From Bacteroidota bacterium (GTDB taxonomy: Bacteria; Bacteroidota; Bacteroidia; Chitinophagales; Chitinophagaceae): 62,214 nt of DNA. Of this stretch, positions 45,060 to 54,886 are shown in pieces. The first letter of the stretch is position 1. Each line of letters starts with the position of its first letter. The position numbers were made by a program, and so were the translations under genes. Under the pieces are notes generated by a model. That model was given only the letters and a program-made list of their open reading frames with translations. It did no database searches and was not told the origin of the DNA. Location: positions 1-62,214 of the forward strand of contig JAEZZY010000083.1 in NCBI GenBank assembly GCA_023418315.1, given 5' to 3'.

Positions 45060-46477
45060 AACCGGAAATAGATAAAGGGGTTAAACGTGGAAGATGCCAT
45101 AACAGTAAGACTCATGATAAACAGGAACAAATAACTAACATCATAAGCTGCCCTCCAGAGGGGATTGCCGGAAGGAATCGCTATTTTTTTTCGCAAATAA
45201 GAATAGACAGGGAAGGAAAATACGATGCCTGCTATTATCATCAGAATACTATAATTATTCAAAAAATAACGCATACTGTAAGCAGGTAAATAATGCCTAT
45301 GATACAAGAACATTTTTTTGAGAATCAGCTTCAGCGTATCATAATCCTCCAGCCGGAAAAACACCCAGCCTATGCCTACGATAAATAAGGTATAAATATG
45401 CTGCAGCAGCTTAGGCATCCTGTCCAGAAACTTGCCCATGCCTATGCGCTCCATTACTAAGAAAAAACCGTGATACATGCCCCACAATACATAATTCCAA
45501 CTGGCACCGTGCCAAAAGCCCGTCAGGAAAAAGACGATAAGCAGATTCAGATAATTGCGAAATTTCCCTTTGCGGTTGCCTCCCAGCGGGATATATACAT
45601 AATCCCGAAAAAAATTGCTAAGACTGATGTGCCATCTGCGCCAGAAATCGCGAATGGATGTAGCAGCATAGGGATAATTAAAATTCTCCAGAAAATCGAA
45701 TCCGAAAATTTTCGCCAAGCCGATTGCCATATCGGAATAACCCGAAAAATCGAAATAAATCTGAATCGCATAGCACAAAGCAGCCAGCCACAGTATCTGC
45801 GGCGATAGCAACACAGGGTCTATGGCATAAATATTATCGGCTACAGCGCCTGCGGAATTGGCTATTAGCAATTTCTTCGCAAAGCCTATAATAAAACGCT
45901 GAATGCCTACATAAATTCGCTGCCTGGTTACTTCCCGTTTATCCAGTTGGGCATCTATATCTTTATAGCGAATGATGGGGCCGGCTATCAACTGCGGAAA
46001 GAACAGCGTATAAAGCCCCGTGTTGAGCGGGTTGTGTGATACCTGTGCATCTCTGCGATAAATATCAATCACATAGGTAAGCCCGTGAAAGGTAAAAAAA
46101 GAAATGCCCAGTGGCAGATGCATTTGCAGCGCTTCATCTGCCAGGTGGTGATCTCCGGTGAAAAGACCGATATTCTGCAATACAAAGCCGAGATATTTAT
46201 AATAAAACAGCATCGCCAGATTGGCACTAACAGCTAAGCCCAGCGCTATTTTTTTATAAGGCTGCGGCTGCTTGTCTATAGCCAGGCCCATAATATAATT
46301 GAACAAAATAGAAGCCAGCACCAGTACGGTATATTGCTTTTCTCCCCAGAAATAAAAAATAAGACTAGCTGCAAAAAGAATGAAATTCTGCATCACAATC
46401 TGCTTCCGAAACAGAAAGTAAATGATAAGAACAACCGGCAGAAAGTAAAAAAGGAAGATAGCAGAACTAAAAACCAA
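45056..46477 (-). CDS. MBOAT-family O-acyltransferase (AlgI-like)
   Basis: The 473-residue membrane protein has the MBOAT histidines H283 (RRWHISLSNFF) and H323 (FWHGASWNY), at the same spacing as AlgI. About ten helices surround them. AlgI-type proteins bring acetyl groups across the inner membrane for transfer to polysaccharide by an AlgJ-like partner, which is encoded next. Polymer identity is unknown; proximity to the glycan export operon suggests that product. Confidence 0.92.
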   Translation of the reverse strand: MVFSSAIFLFYFLPVVLIIYFLFRKQIVMQNFILFAASLIFYFWGEKQYTVLVLASILFNYIMGLAIDKQPQPYKKIALGLAVSANLAMLFYYKYLGFVLQNIGLFTGDHHLADEALQMHLPLGISFFTFHGLTYVIDIYRRDAQVSHNPLNTGLYTLFFPQLIAGPIIRYKDIDAQLDKREVTRQRIYVGIQRFIIGFAKKLLIANSAGAVADNIYAIDPVLLSPQILWLAALCYAIQIYFDFSGYSDMAIGLAKIFGFDFLENFNYPYAATSIRDFWRRWHISLSNFFRDYVYIPLGGNRKGKFRNYLNLLIVFFLTGFWHGASWNYVLWGMYHGFFLVMERIGMGKFLDRMPKLLQHIYTLFIVGIGWVFFRLEDYDTLKLILKKMFLYHRHYLPAYSMRYFLNNYSILMIIAGIVFSFPVYSYLRKKIAIPSGNPLWRAAYDVSYLFLFIMSLTVMASSTFNPFIYFRF

Positions 46478-46603
46478 AACAATCCGTTTAAATAATCAAT
46501 AGAGATAAAAGCGGCACAAAATAACTATTTCTTAGGAAAATAATAGCTACATAGTTTTAGGTTTCAGGGTGTTAGTTGACAAGATGGGGCGAAACCAAGA
46601 AAA

Positions 46604-47539
46604 TCAGATCCTTCCTTTTTCGTAGTGCAATCCTTTAAAATAGACCACATCTTTCTCCAGCTTTTTCTTATGGAGTTGCAATTTTATAAAAGCGGACACT
46701 GCCGAGATGGGAGAAAGGAAAAAAATGGCCACAATGAGCAAGCGCTGAAAAAGCAGCACTCTTCCTTTGCGGTGGGGGTCGCCGGGACCGCCTTTTTCCC
46801 GGATAAATTTACTCCAAAAACGAAAATTCTTAATGCCGCGCTGCTCCAGCAACACCAAGCCGGGATTGAGGATTACCGCATCTTGAAGCATCATTTGCTC
46901 ATGTAGCTGATGTAGATTTTTCTCTTGTAAAGAGGCTAAAATGAGTTTGCCAAAGCGGGAAGCGGCTTGAATGTCTTTATCCTGCACACCGGCGGCGGGC
47001 AACCATCCCGAGGCTTCTTTTTGCCCTTTGAACGACCAGCGGATAACGGTGAGCGTGGAGATGATATTGGAATTGGTATCGAAAAAAACCAGGTTCCCCA
47101 CCAGGTTTGCCTTATGCTGCAGCAGATATTCTTTTACTTTTTCTTGTGCATGAAGCCACATATTTCTGGAACCAATGATGGTCAGCACGGGTTTGTGTTG
47201 CAGTATTTTGGCATCATCACTTTGCAGAAAAGCCGTGATGGGCTGGGAAGGATTTAAAAACCAGGGTTGATAGCCTAAAATCACTAAGTCATACTCTTTT
47301 TCATGAACATAGGCAGGCAAAGGGAGTATAGGAGGAGGAAGATGCTCCACGGTCTCCGGCATGGTATCAAAAAAACGATGTGGCGTCCAGGGAAAAGGGT
47401 AAGGTGTTTGCGGCTGAATGGCTACAAAATCAATAGCCGCATAGCCGTTTATATCTTTCAGCACGCTGTCTATAATAGCACGCAATTGACCACTTTGGGT
47501 AAAATAAAGTACTAAGATTTTTGGCGTTGCTTCGTTCAT
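46604..47539 (-). CDS. darA: Dialkylresorcinol condensing enzyme homologue
   Basis: The 311-residue protein has a flavodoxin-like start (KILVLYFTQSGQLRAII), PFPWTPHRFFDTMPETV, VILGYQPWFLNPSQPITAFL, TIIGSRNMWLHAQEKVKEYL and a C-terminal hydrophobic stretch (about 270-290). This matches Bacteroidota DarA homologues from flexirubin clusters. With DarB it would condense two acyl chains to the dialkylresorcinol ring. Its ATG shares one base with the darB stop (TAATG), so the two are coupled. Confidence 0.85.
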   Translation of the reverse strand: MNEATPKILVLYFTQSGQLRAIIDSVLKDINGYAAIDFVAIQPQTPYPFPWTPHRFFDTMPETVEHLPPPILPLPAYVHEKEYDLVILGYQPWFLNPSQPITAFLQSDDAKILQHKPVLTIIGSRNMWLHAQEKVKEYLLQHKANLVGNLVFFDTNSNIISTLTVIRWSFKGQKEASGWLPAAGVQDKDIQAASRFGKLILASLQEKNLHQLHEQMMLQDAVILNPGLVLLEQRGIKNFRFWSKFIREKGGPGDPHRKGRVLLFQRLLIVAIFFLSPISAVSAFIKLQLHKKKLEKDVVYFKGLHYEKGRI

Positions 47540-48675
47540 TATACTACGGTAAGGTACATATAGGCATAAGAGAAACGAGCGCTTTCCGGTACCATCACCA
47601 GCACCCTGTCGCCTTTTTTAGCCATTCCGCTGTTCAGCAATTCTTCCAGCATAAAATAAGCGGAGGCGCTTCCTACATTCCCTACTTTAGGGAGGTTATA
47701 AAACCATTTTTCATAGGGAATATCCATCCCCACGTTCGATAGATGTTCTTTGATTTGCGGTTTAAAGAAATCGCTGGACATGTGCGGCAGGAAGTAATCA
47801 ATCATATCGGAAGTAAGATGGTGTTTTTCCATCAGTTCTTTCAGATAGATCCCGCCTTTCGGCACGATATGCTGCGCCAGTAATTTGGTATCTTGTTTTA
47901 CGGCAAATACGCTTTCGAGCGCCCAGTCTTTTACTTCAAGGTCATTCCATCCGGTAAGGGAGGCATCCTCGTTTTTGGTGCAGCCGGCATACATGCAGGT
48001 TTCCAGTTCGTTGGCAAAAGAAGTGATTTCCAGCCATTCTATACGAAAAGAAAGTGCATCTTTATTGGGTTGGGATTGGATCAAAGCGGCGGCGGCGCCA
48101 TCGCTCAGCATCCATCTGAGGAAATCTTTTTCAAAAGCGATATAGCCGTTTTCTTCCAGTCGGGCGAGGTTTTCGGCTTCCGGCTGAAAGCGGGAGGCAT
48201 GCATCCAGGTACTCATTTTCTCGGAGCCGCAGCCTATGGCGGTTTGCGCCATGCCGGATGCTATAGCCATATAGGCGTATTTCAATGCCTGCATACTGCT
48301 GCAACAAGTGCCCATAGCGGAGATAATCTCCAAACGCTTATCCACGCCCAGTGCGCCATGCACCATAGAAGCGTGGGAGGGAATGACTTGTTCGGGAGAG
48401 CTGGTACCTACAGCCAGTATTTCCGCCGTTTCTATAGGGATTTTTTCGTCAAACAGACCCTTGATGGCATTGGCGGCCATCTCTACGTTGCTATGCGTAC
48501 TCTTACCGTTGCGAAATGCATAATAGCGTGTTTTGATGCCATTATTCCGCAACACAATGGCACGGGCTTTAGAGGGTTTTCCATTCACCATTCCAAGTAC
48601 ACTTTCCATCTCATCGTTCGCCACGGGGTCGTTCGGCAAGTATTTGGAAAGACGGGTAATATATACGGGTCTCAC
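47539..48675 (-). CDS. darB: FabH-like beta-ketoacyl synthase, DarB type
   Basis: The 378-residue thiolase-fold protein has the catalytic cysteine in MGTCCSSM (about C125), a histidine in YFLPHMSSDFF and asparagine in PKVGNVGSASAYFML. The pairing with darA identifies it as the ketosynthase of dialkylresorcinol synthesis rather than a fatty acid FabH. The other flexirubin genes (aryl polyene KS, acyltransferase, ammonia lyase) are not in the window. Confidence 0.88.
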   Translation of the reverse strand: MRPVYITRLSKYLPNDPVANDEMESVLGMVNGKPSKARAIVLRNNGIKTRYYAFRNGKSTHSNVEMAANAIKGLFDEKIPIETAEILAVGTSSPEQVIPSHASMVHGALGVDKRLEIISAMGTCCSSMQALKYAYMAIASGMAQTAIGCGSEKMSTWMHASRFQPEAENLARLEENGYIAFEKDFLRWMLSDGAAAALIQSQPNKDALSFRIEWLEITSFANELETCMYAGCTKNEDASLTGWNDLEVKDWALESVFAVKQDTKLLAQHIVPKGGIYLKELMEKHHLTSDMIDYFLPHMSSDFFKPQIKEHLSNVGMDIPYEKWFYNLPKVGNVGSASAYFMLEELLNSGMAKKGDRVLVMVPESARFSYAYMYLTVV

Positions 48676-48698
48676 TATTTCTTAAATAATTTGGGTTG

Positions 48699-48706
48699 CA
48701 AAGATA
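48699..48706 (-). promoter_or_regulatory. Putative -7 box of the darBA operon
   Basis: TATCTTTG on the minus strand fits TAnnTTTG and lies 23 bases upstream of the darB start codon. Confidence 0.5.
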
Positions 48707-48866
48707 GTCAAACTAAAAAAGTATCATACTATGTTTTCGTTTGAATGTATGAAATAGAAAGTTATGGGCTTTTACAGGCATCTGTTCGCCTATCCGTGAT
48801 TTTCCCTATAGCATACAGAGAAACGCACTATTTTCTTTCATCCATATCCATAAAGAAAATACAAAA

Positions 48867-48886
48867 GCAGCACGTTTCCATGCTGC
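48867..48886 (-). terminator. Terminator of recA
   Basis: GCAGCA (48867-48872) pairs with TGCTGC (48881-48886). Leftward it is followed by TTTTG, and rightward by a run of six T, so it can act both ways. It lies 36 bases after the recA stop. Confidence 0.65.
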
Positions 48887-48921
48887 CTTTTTTACTAACC
48901 CATAAAAACCGTATAGTCCGT

Positions 48922-49917
48922 TTATGCTTGTGGCTGTAGCGCTTCTCTGATTCTTCCTTCTATTTCTTCCATCATTTCCGGATTGTCGGAGAGGAATTGT
49001 TTTACCGCATCGCGTCCCTGTCCTATTTTACTATCGCTATAGCTATACCAGGAGCCGCTTTTTTGCAAGATATTCAGCTCCACGCCCATATCTATTATTT
49101 CACCTACTTTGCTGATTCCTTCTCCGAAAATAATATCGAACTCTACCTGGCGGAACGGTGGTGCTACTTTATTCTTCACCACTTTCACGCGGGTGCGGTT
49201 GCCGCTTGCCACGTCGCCGTCTTTGATCTGGCTGATGCGGCGGATATCCAAGCGAACGGAAGCATAGAATTTCAGCGCATTTCCTCCGGTAGTGGTTTCG
49301 GGGTTGCCGAACATCACTCCTATTTTTTCCCTAAGCTGGTTGATAAAAATGCAGATGGTTTGTGTGCGGTTGATGGTAGCGGTGAGTTTACGCAAAGCCT
49401 GGCTCATCAGCCTTGCCTGCAAGCCCATTTTGCTATCGCCCATTTCGCCTTCCAGCTCTCCTTTAGGCACCAGCGCCGCTACGGAGTCTATCACTACTAC
49501 GTCTATAGCGCCGGAGGAGATGAGGCGGTCGGCTATTTCCAGCGCCTGCTCACCATAGTCGGGCTGGGAAATGATAAGATTGTCCACATCCACGCCGAGC
49601 TTGCGGGCATAGCTGGCATCAAAAGCGTGTTCGGCATCTATGATGGCGCAAATACCGCCTTTTTTTTGTGCTTCCGCAATGGTGTGAATGGCAATGGTGG
49701 TTTTACCGGAGCTTTCGGGTCCGTATATTTCTATAACGCGGCCGCGGGGGAAACCGCCAACGCCCAGCGCCACATCCAGACCTAAGGAGCCGGAGCTTAC
49801 GGTATCAATGCGTTCTTGTTGTTTATCGCCCAGCATCATGACCGAGCCTTTACCAAAATCTTTGTCTATTCTATCTAAGGTGAGCTTGAGGGCTTTCAGT
49901 TTGTCATCAGTTGCCAT
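48922..49917 (-). CDS. recA: Recombinase A
   Basis: The 331-residue protein is a clear RecA: Walker A GPESSGKTT near 65-73, VIDSVAALVPKGELEG, NQLREKIGVMFGNPETTTGG with the DNA-binding loop, and a short acidic-poor C-terminus (GRIREALQPQA). It catalyses homologous pairing and strand exchange. It is a single gene, with a promoter at 49948-49980 and no visible SOS-box of the E. coli type. Confidence 0.99.
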   Translation of the reverse strand: MATDDKLKALKLTLDRIDKDFGKGSVMMLGDKQQERIDTVSSGSLGLDVALGVGGFPRGRVIEIYGPESSGKTTIAIHTIAEAQKKGGICAIIDAEHAFDASYARKLGVDVDNLIISQPDYGEQALEIADRLISSGAIDVVVIDSVAALVPKGELEGEMGDSKMGLQARLMSQALRKLTATINRTQTICIFINQLREKIGVMFGNPETTTGGNALKFYASVRLDIRRISQIKDGDVASGNRTRVKVVKNKVAPPFRQVEFDIIFGEGISKVGEIIDMGVELNILQKSGSWYSYSDSKIGQGRDAVKQFLSDNPEMMEEIEGRIREALQPQA

Positions 49918-50235
49918 TTTCTTTTAATTTTTTAGTGTGATTTTTTTCAAATGTAAGGAAGATTCCATTCATTTTTACAAATATTTTCCACATAGCTGAA
50001 ATGCTTTACAGAAAGGCATTTTAAAGAATTTATAGGAAGGAATGACATTATTGATGATGTTTGAAAAACACTAATAGCGTCTTTAATGGGAAATTTTTAA
50101 TGGGTCGTTTTTTTAGCCAATGCCCGGCTTAAAAATGGTGGTTTGGATTTTTTCACCCCAAATCTTAACAGTTTTGTAAATTTATCCGTCTATAGATGGG
50201 AATCAAAGTTTGTCATCATTTTTTACATTTTGCCT
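49918..50235. other. Divergent control region of recA and the PKD-repeat gene
   Basis: No gene is seen in these 318 bases. Near recA lies its promoter. Toward the PKD gene, TACATTTTG (50224-50232) just before the start resembles a -7 box with one extra base. Several short A/T-rich runs but no strong inverted repeat were noticed. Confidence 0.5.
49948..49980 (-). promoter_or_regulatory. Promoter of recA
   Basis: On the minus strand TACATTTG (49948-49955) fits TAnnTTTG, and TTG (49978-49980) is 22 bp further upstream, slightly longer than the usual spacing. The start codon follows 31 bases downstream. Confidence 0.5.
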
Positions 50236-53200
50236 ATGAACAGTTTTATACGGATTTGTGCAGTTGCTTTGATATGTTTTTGTTTTAATAAAATGAGCTT
50301 AGCGCAAGCGCCCGTGGCTAATTTTACCATTTCCCCTGCCGACACGGGTTGTGTGCCTTTTTTCGTTGCCTTCACCAGTACTTCTACAGGCAATCCTACT
50401 GCTTATGAATGGAACTTTGGTGATGGAAACAGCTCCTTTAACCCCTTTACCGCAGCGCATACCTACAATACGATAGGGACTTATACCGTTTCACTGAAGG
50501 TAACCAACGGAAGCGGATTTAATATCATAACGAAAAACATTACCGTGTTGCCTGCTCCTACGGTCAATTTCAGCGGTTCACCCCTGGCAGGCTGTCCGCC
50601 GCTTACGGTCAATTTTACGGATAATTCCAATCCTAACTTCCCCGGACCGGCTACCTATGACTGGAACTTTGGTACAGGAATCCCATCTCACGTCCAAAAC
50701 CCTAATCATACTTTTACGATACCGGGGCTATATCATGTTACGCTCAAAGTAACCAATGCGATGGGCTGCTATAATTCCACCCAAAAAATGCAATATATAG
50801 AGGTGTATGCTCCGCCGGTAGCTGATTTTACACACACGCCTTTCTGCACCGCGCCCGGTACGGGCACCTTCACTTCTTCGGTAACAGGAAACGGACCTTA
50901 TACCTATACCTGGGATTTTGGCGACGGAAGCCCCGTAGTTAGCGGAAACAACCCTACGCATACTTATACCGGCAGCAATACCTATAATGTAAAACTGATT
51001 GTAACAGATGTGAACGGATGCAAGGATACGGTGATAAAACCGGTGGGGGTAGGCTCGCTGAAAGCCGGTTTTACGGCGCCTGCGGTGGGATGTGTAGGTT
51101 CGCCGGTGCATTTTATTGATACTTCCACAGCGGCACAGTATGCTCTCTGGGATTTTGGTGATGGAAATACGAGTACCAGCAGCTTAGCTACGAATGTTTA
51201 TTCCACGCCGGGTACGTACACGGTGAAGCTGCAGGTTACGGATGTTACTACCACCTGTGTGGATACAATCTCCAAAACCATTATGGTGAGCGGTGGACCG
51301 TTAGTTGATTTCAGTATTTCCCCGCCTATACCCTGCCCTTCGCCCGATACTTTGTTTTTTACCAACCTGAGCGTGGGCGCTGTATCCTATCTATGGGATT
51401 TTGGCGATGGGAGTCCCGCATCCACGCAAACAAACCCCTCCCACATATACAATTTTGATTCGGTCTATACCATTATTTTAAAAGCTACAGACAGCTTGGG
51501 TTGCTCTGCCACCAAAAGCACTACCGATACGTTTTTCAAAAGCGAAGTACGTTTGTTGACTGTTCCTACAGATTATGAACATTGTGCGCCCGCTTCCATA
51601 CAGTTTGGAGATACACTCAATCACAAATATTACACCTCTGCCCTCTTCCCGGGATACGGATACCCGATGCCCGGATGGAGAATCCATAACTATCCGCCTC
51701 CTCCCGTAACTATTACCTCTGCAACATGGGATTTTGGCGATGGTTCGCCCATCTCTACTTCATTAACGCCCTTACATACCTATACTACCCCGGGAAATTA
51801 TGTGGTAACCCATACGGTGATAACGAACAACGGGTGTACGCTGACGGATAGTATGACCGTTTATATAGGAGCCAAGCCTACTGCTTCATTTTATTTTGAT
51901 AAGGACAGTGTTTGCGCCGATGAAATGTTCACGATGTATAATACTTCTCTCAACGGAGTGGAGTACTTCTGGTATTTGAATAATCAGCTTATGGGAAGGA
52001 CCACCAACTTATCTCCGGATTTTTCCACAGCCATTGGTATGCCCGGTAATTATACGATAAGGCTGGTAGCCGATAGCAATCAATGTACCGACACCTTTAC
52101 CTTTTTCCCGTTTGTGGTGTTGGCACCTGCCGCCACGATGGGAGCTTTGGTAAATTGCGATACGCCTACTTTAGTACAATTCATGGATTATTCAGCGGGG
52201 CCTGTTACATCACGCCTATGGAGTTTCGGAGATGGCACCACAGATACTTCACAAAATCCTCTACATCAATACCCTTCATTAGGCAGTTATTCAGTAACCC
52301 TTACGGTTCATAATGATACGACCGGCTGCATCAGTACCACAAGTACCACTGTGTATTTATATGTTCCTACCGCCGATTTTTGGGGACATGATACCGCTAT
52401 TTGCCAGGATGATACCGTTTTTTTCTCCCAACAATTTTCGGATATAATAAGCAATTACGGCTATTCCGTTACCCCTCCTAACGGGCAATATACCTACGCG
52501 CCTACATCTTGGTATGTTTTTCCCAATGCGGGGCTATATACTGTTACTTTATCTTTTTCAGATATCAATGGTTGCATCCACGACACCACCAAAACAAATT
52601 ACATCCTTGTAGCCGATCCCAATCCCAATTTTGTAGGCTTACCGCCTATCGGGTGTAGTCCGCTGCATACCCTATTCATCGAAAACGGGAGCAATACACC
52701 CGGAGCTTACTCCACGCAATGGAACTGGACATTCGGCGATAATACCACTGCAAGCATTACCAACGACAGCATCTACCACACCTATAACCCCGGAAAATAT
52801 ACCGTAAAGGTGGTCGTAACCGATAACGTAGGCTGTGTGGATTCCCTTACCAGAGGGCTTTTTATTGAATCCCACCAAACCAACGCCGCTTTTAATGCCG
52901 ATGATACCACCCTATGTATGGGGCAAACCGTAAACTTTACCAATCAGTCTTCCTCCGCTACCGCATCCCCCCTTAGTTATATCTGGGATTTTGGAGACGG
53001 ATCCCCCACCGTTACCACTCAAGACCCTTCACATACCTATAACCAACCGGGATTTTATACCGTAAAACTGATTGTAACCGATAACATCGGATGCAACGAT
53101 ACCCTCATCAAACCCAATTACATTGAAATCTCCAAGCCCAATGCCGCTTTCACTATGGACGACAGTTTTGCGCTGTGCCCCCCGCTCATCGTCCAGTTTA

Positions 53201-54858
53201 CCAACAATAGCTCCGGAGCTACTACCTACAACTGGGCATTCGGCGATGGCAGCACTACCGCTGTGCCTAATCCATCCAATATCTATACAAACCCCGGTAA
53301 ATACAATATCGTATTAATCGCTACCGATGTGAACGGATGTACCGATACGGCTTTCGCAAGCGCAGAAGTAATGGGCTATGCAGGCGGGGTAAGCTATACG
53401 CCACTGAAAGGATGCAATCCGCTTACCGTCAATTTTACCGCCACCCTCACTAATGTTTCCAATTTCCTTTGGGATTTTAGCGATGGAACGGTCATACCCG
53501 CTACAGGAACCACCATTAGCCATACTTATTCCTTCCCCGGAAAATTTTTACCTAAAATTCTCTTTACCGACAGTGCAGGATGCGTGAACTCAAGTGCCGG
53601 TTTGGATACTATTTTTGTAGATGATATCCTTGCCGATTTCAGCAGCACTCCTTTATGTATCAACACGCCTCTTACCCTCAAAGACAGTTCCTTCAGCTAT
53701 TTTTCTGCGGTAACAGGATGGAGCTGGAATATTAATAACGGGCAAGTAGTGAGCAGCCAAAGTACTGCCACAGCACTCTTTCCCACTACCGGAACTTATC
53801 CGGTAACGCTCATTGTAAAAAATGCCAACGGATGTCGCGATACACTCTACGATCATATCACTGTCTTACCCTTACCCACCATCCATGCCAGCGCCGATAC
53901 GATAATCTGTGCAGGAGATGCCGCTACCATCAGTGGCTACGGAGGACTATCTTATGAATGGTCGCCTGCCAACGGACTGGACTGCCCTACCTGCCCCACA
54001 ACTACGGCTGCGCCCTCTACCCCTACCATGTATGTACTAACCGGCGTCGATACCAACGGCTGTAAGAATAAAGATACCGTAAACATAACCCTGCAAACAA
54101 AAACCACAAGTGAAACTGACCCGGGAGGAGAGATATGCGCCGACAGCAGTTTTCAACTCTCCGCTTCCGGTGCGCAGCGCTATGAATGGCGACCCGCCGA
54201 AAGCCTCAACGACCCCAACCTTTCCAATCCCATAGCTTCGCCAAAAACCACTACTACCTATACCGTCTTTGCCTATGAAGGAAGCTGCTCTGCCGACTCT
54301 CATTCCGTACGGGTGATAGTGCATCCCTTGCCTACGGTACACGCCACAGGCGCAGAAACCATCGTAGTGGGAAACAGTGTGAACCTGAATGCAACCGGAA
54401 CAAACATCAGCGCCTATACCTGGTCGCCTGCCCATACTCTCAGTTGCACCGATTGCTCCAGCCCTATAGCCAAACCCACCGCTACTACTACCTATGTGGT
54501 AGTGGTCAGCTCCGACTTCGGATGCAGGGCGGCAGATAGTGTTACCGTCCATGTGCTGTGCGACCAAAGTCAGTTGTTCATCCCAAACACCTTCTCTCCT
54601 AACGGAGACGGAAACAATGATGTGTTTTACCCAAGAGGTATAGGCTTGCAAAGCATTCGTTCCTTCCGCATCTACAACCGATGGGGAGAAATGGTGTATG
54701 AACGGCAGGGTATTCAACTGAATGACCCCATTACCGCTTGGGACGGCTCCTATAAAGGAAACAATCTCACCCCCGATGTGTATGTATATGTCATAGAAGG
54801 TATCTGCGATGGAGGAGAAACAATGATCTGGAAAGGTGATATAACCCTGATGAGATAA
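50236..54858 (+). CDS. Giant PKD-repeat surface protein with T9SS type B (gliding-motility-associated) sorting domain
   Basis: From ATG 50236 there are 1540 residues. A signal peptide (cleavage near MSLAQ, residue 23) is followed by about eleven PKD-like domains, each marked by a WDFGDG-type motif and an HTY...GxYTVxL strand. Near 1220-1440 are Ig-like modules (LPTIHASADTIICAGD, SFQLSASGAQRYEW). The last 90 residues (FIPNTFSPNGDGNNDVF, YNRWGEMVYER, DVYVYVIEG) are the gliding motility-associated C-terminal domain. It should be exported by T9SS and act at the surface, probably in adhesion. The frame upstream of 50236 lacks a signal peptide. Confidence 0.93.
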   Translation: MNSFIRICAVALICFCFNKMSLAQAPVANFTISPADTGCVPFFVAFTSTSTGNPTAYEWNFGDGNSSFNPFTAAHTYNTIGTYTVSLKVTNGSGFNIITKNITVLPAPTVNFSGSPLAGCPPLTVNFTDNSNPNFPGPATYDWNFGTGIPSHVQNPNHTFTIPGLYHVTLKVTNAMGCYNSTQKMQYIEVYAPPVADFTHTPFCTAPGTGTFTSSVTGNGPYTYTWDFGDGSPVVSGNNPTHTYTGSNTYNVKLIVTDVNGCKDTVIKPVGVGSLKAGFTAPAVGCVGSPVHFIDTSTAAQYALWDFGDGNTSTSSLATNVYSTPGTYTVKLQVTDVTTTCVDTISKTIMVSGGPLVDFSISPPIPCPSPDTLFFTNLSVGAVSYLWDFGDGSPASTQTNPSHIYNFDSVYTIILKATDSLGCSATKSTTDTFFKSEVRLLTVPTDYEHCAPASIQFGDTLNHKYYTSALFPGYGYPMPGWRIHNYPPPPVTITSATWDFGDGSPISTSLTPLHTYTTPGNYVVTHTVITNNGCTLTDSMTVYIGAKPTASFYFDKDSVCADEMFTMYNTSLNGVEYFWYLNNQLMGRTTNLSPDFSTAIGMPGNYTIRLVADSNQCTDTFTFFPFVVLAPAATMGALVNCDTPTLVQFMDYSAGPVTSRLWSFGDGTTDTSQNPLHQYPSLGSYSVTLTVHNDTTGCISTTSTTVYLYVPTADFWGHDTAICQDDTVFFSQQFSDIISNYGYSVTPPNGQYTYAPTSWYVFPNAGLYTVTLSFSDINGCIHDTTKTNYILVADPNPNFVGLPPIGCSPLHTLFIENGSNTPGAYSTQWNWTFGDNTTASITNDSIYHTYNPGKYTVKVVVTDNVGCVDSLTRGLFIESHQTNAAFNADDTTLCMGQTVNFTNQSSSATASPLSYIWDFGDGSPTVTTQDPSHTYNQPGFYTVKLIVTDNIGCNDTLIKPNYIEISKPNAAFTMDDSFALCPPLIVQFTNNSSGATTYNWAFGDGSTTAVPNPSNIYTNPGKYNIVLIATDVNGCTDTAFASAEVMGYAGGVSYTPLKGCNPLTVNFTATLTNVSNFLWDFSDGTVIPATGTTISHTYSFPGKFLPKILFTDSAGCVNSSAGLDTIFVDDILADFSSTPLCINTPLTLKDSSFSYFSAVTGWSWNINNGQVVSSQSTATALFPTTGTYPVTLIVKNANGCRDTLYDHITVLPLPTIHASADTIICAGDAATISGYGGLSYEWSPANGLDCPTCPTTTAAPSTPTMYVLTGVDTNGCKNKDTVNITLQTKTTSETDPGGEICADSSFQLSASGAQRYEWRPAESLNDPNLSNPIASPKTTTTYTVFAYEGSCSADSHSVRVIVHPLPTVHATGAETIVVGNSVNLNATGTNISAYTWSPAHTLSCTDCSSPIAKPTATTTYVVVVSSDFGCRAADSVTVHVLCDQSQLFIPNTFSPNGDGNNDVFYPRGIGLQSIRSFRIYNRWGEMVYERQGIQLNDPITAWDGSYKGNNLTPDVYVYVIEGICDGGETMIWKGDITLMR

Positions 54859-54886
54859 AAGGAATGGTTTTAGGATAAATTTTCGG

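Noticed and set aside
48745..48939. Plus-strand ORF of 64 codons between darB and recA
   Set aside because: It runs over the recA terminator into recA in antisense and shows no protein family pattern.
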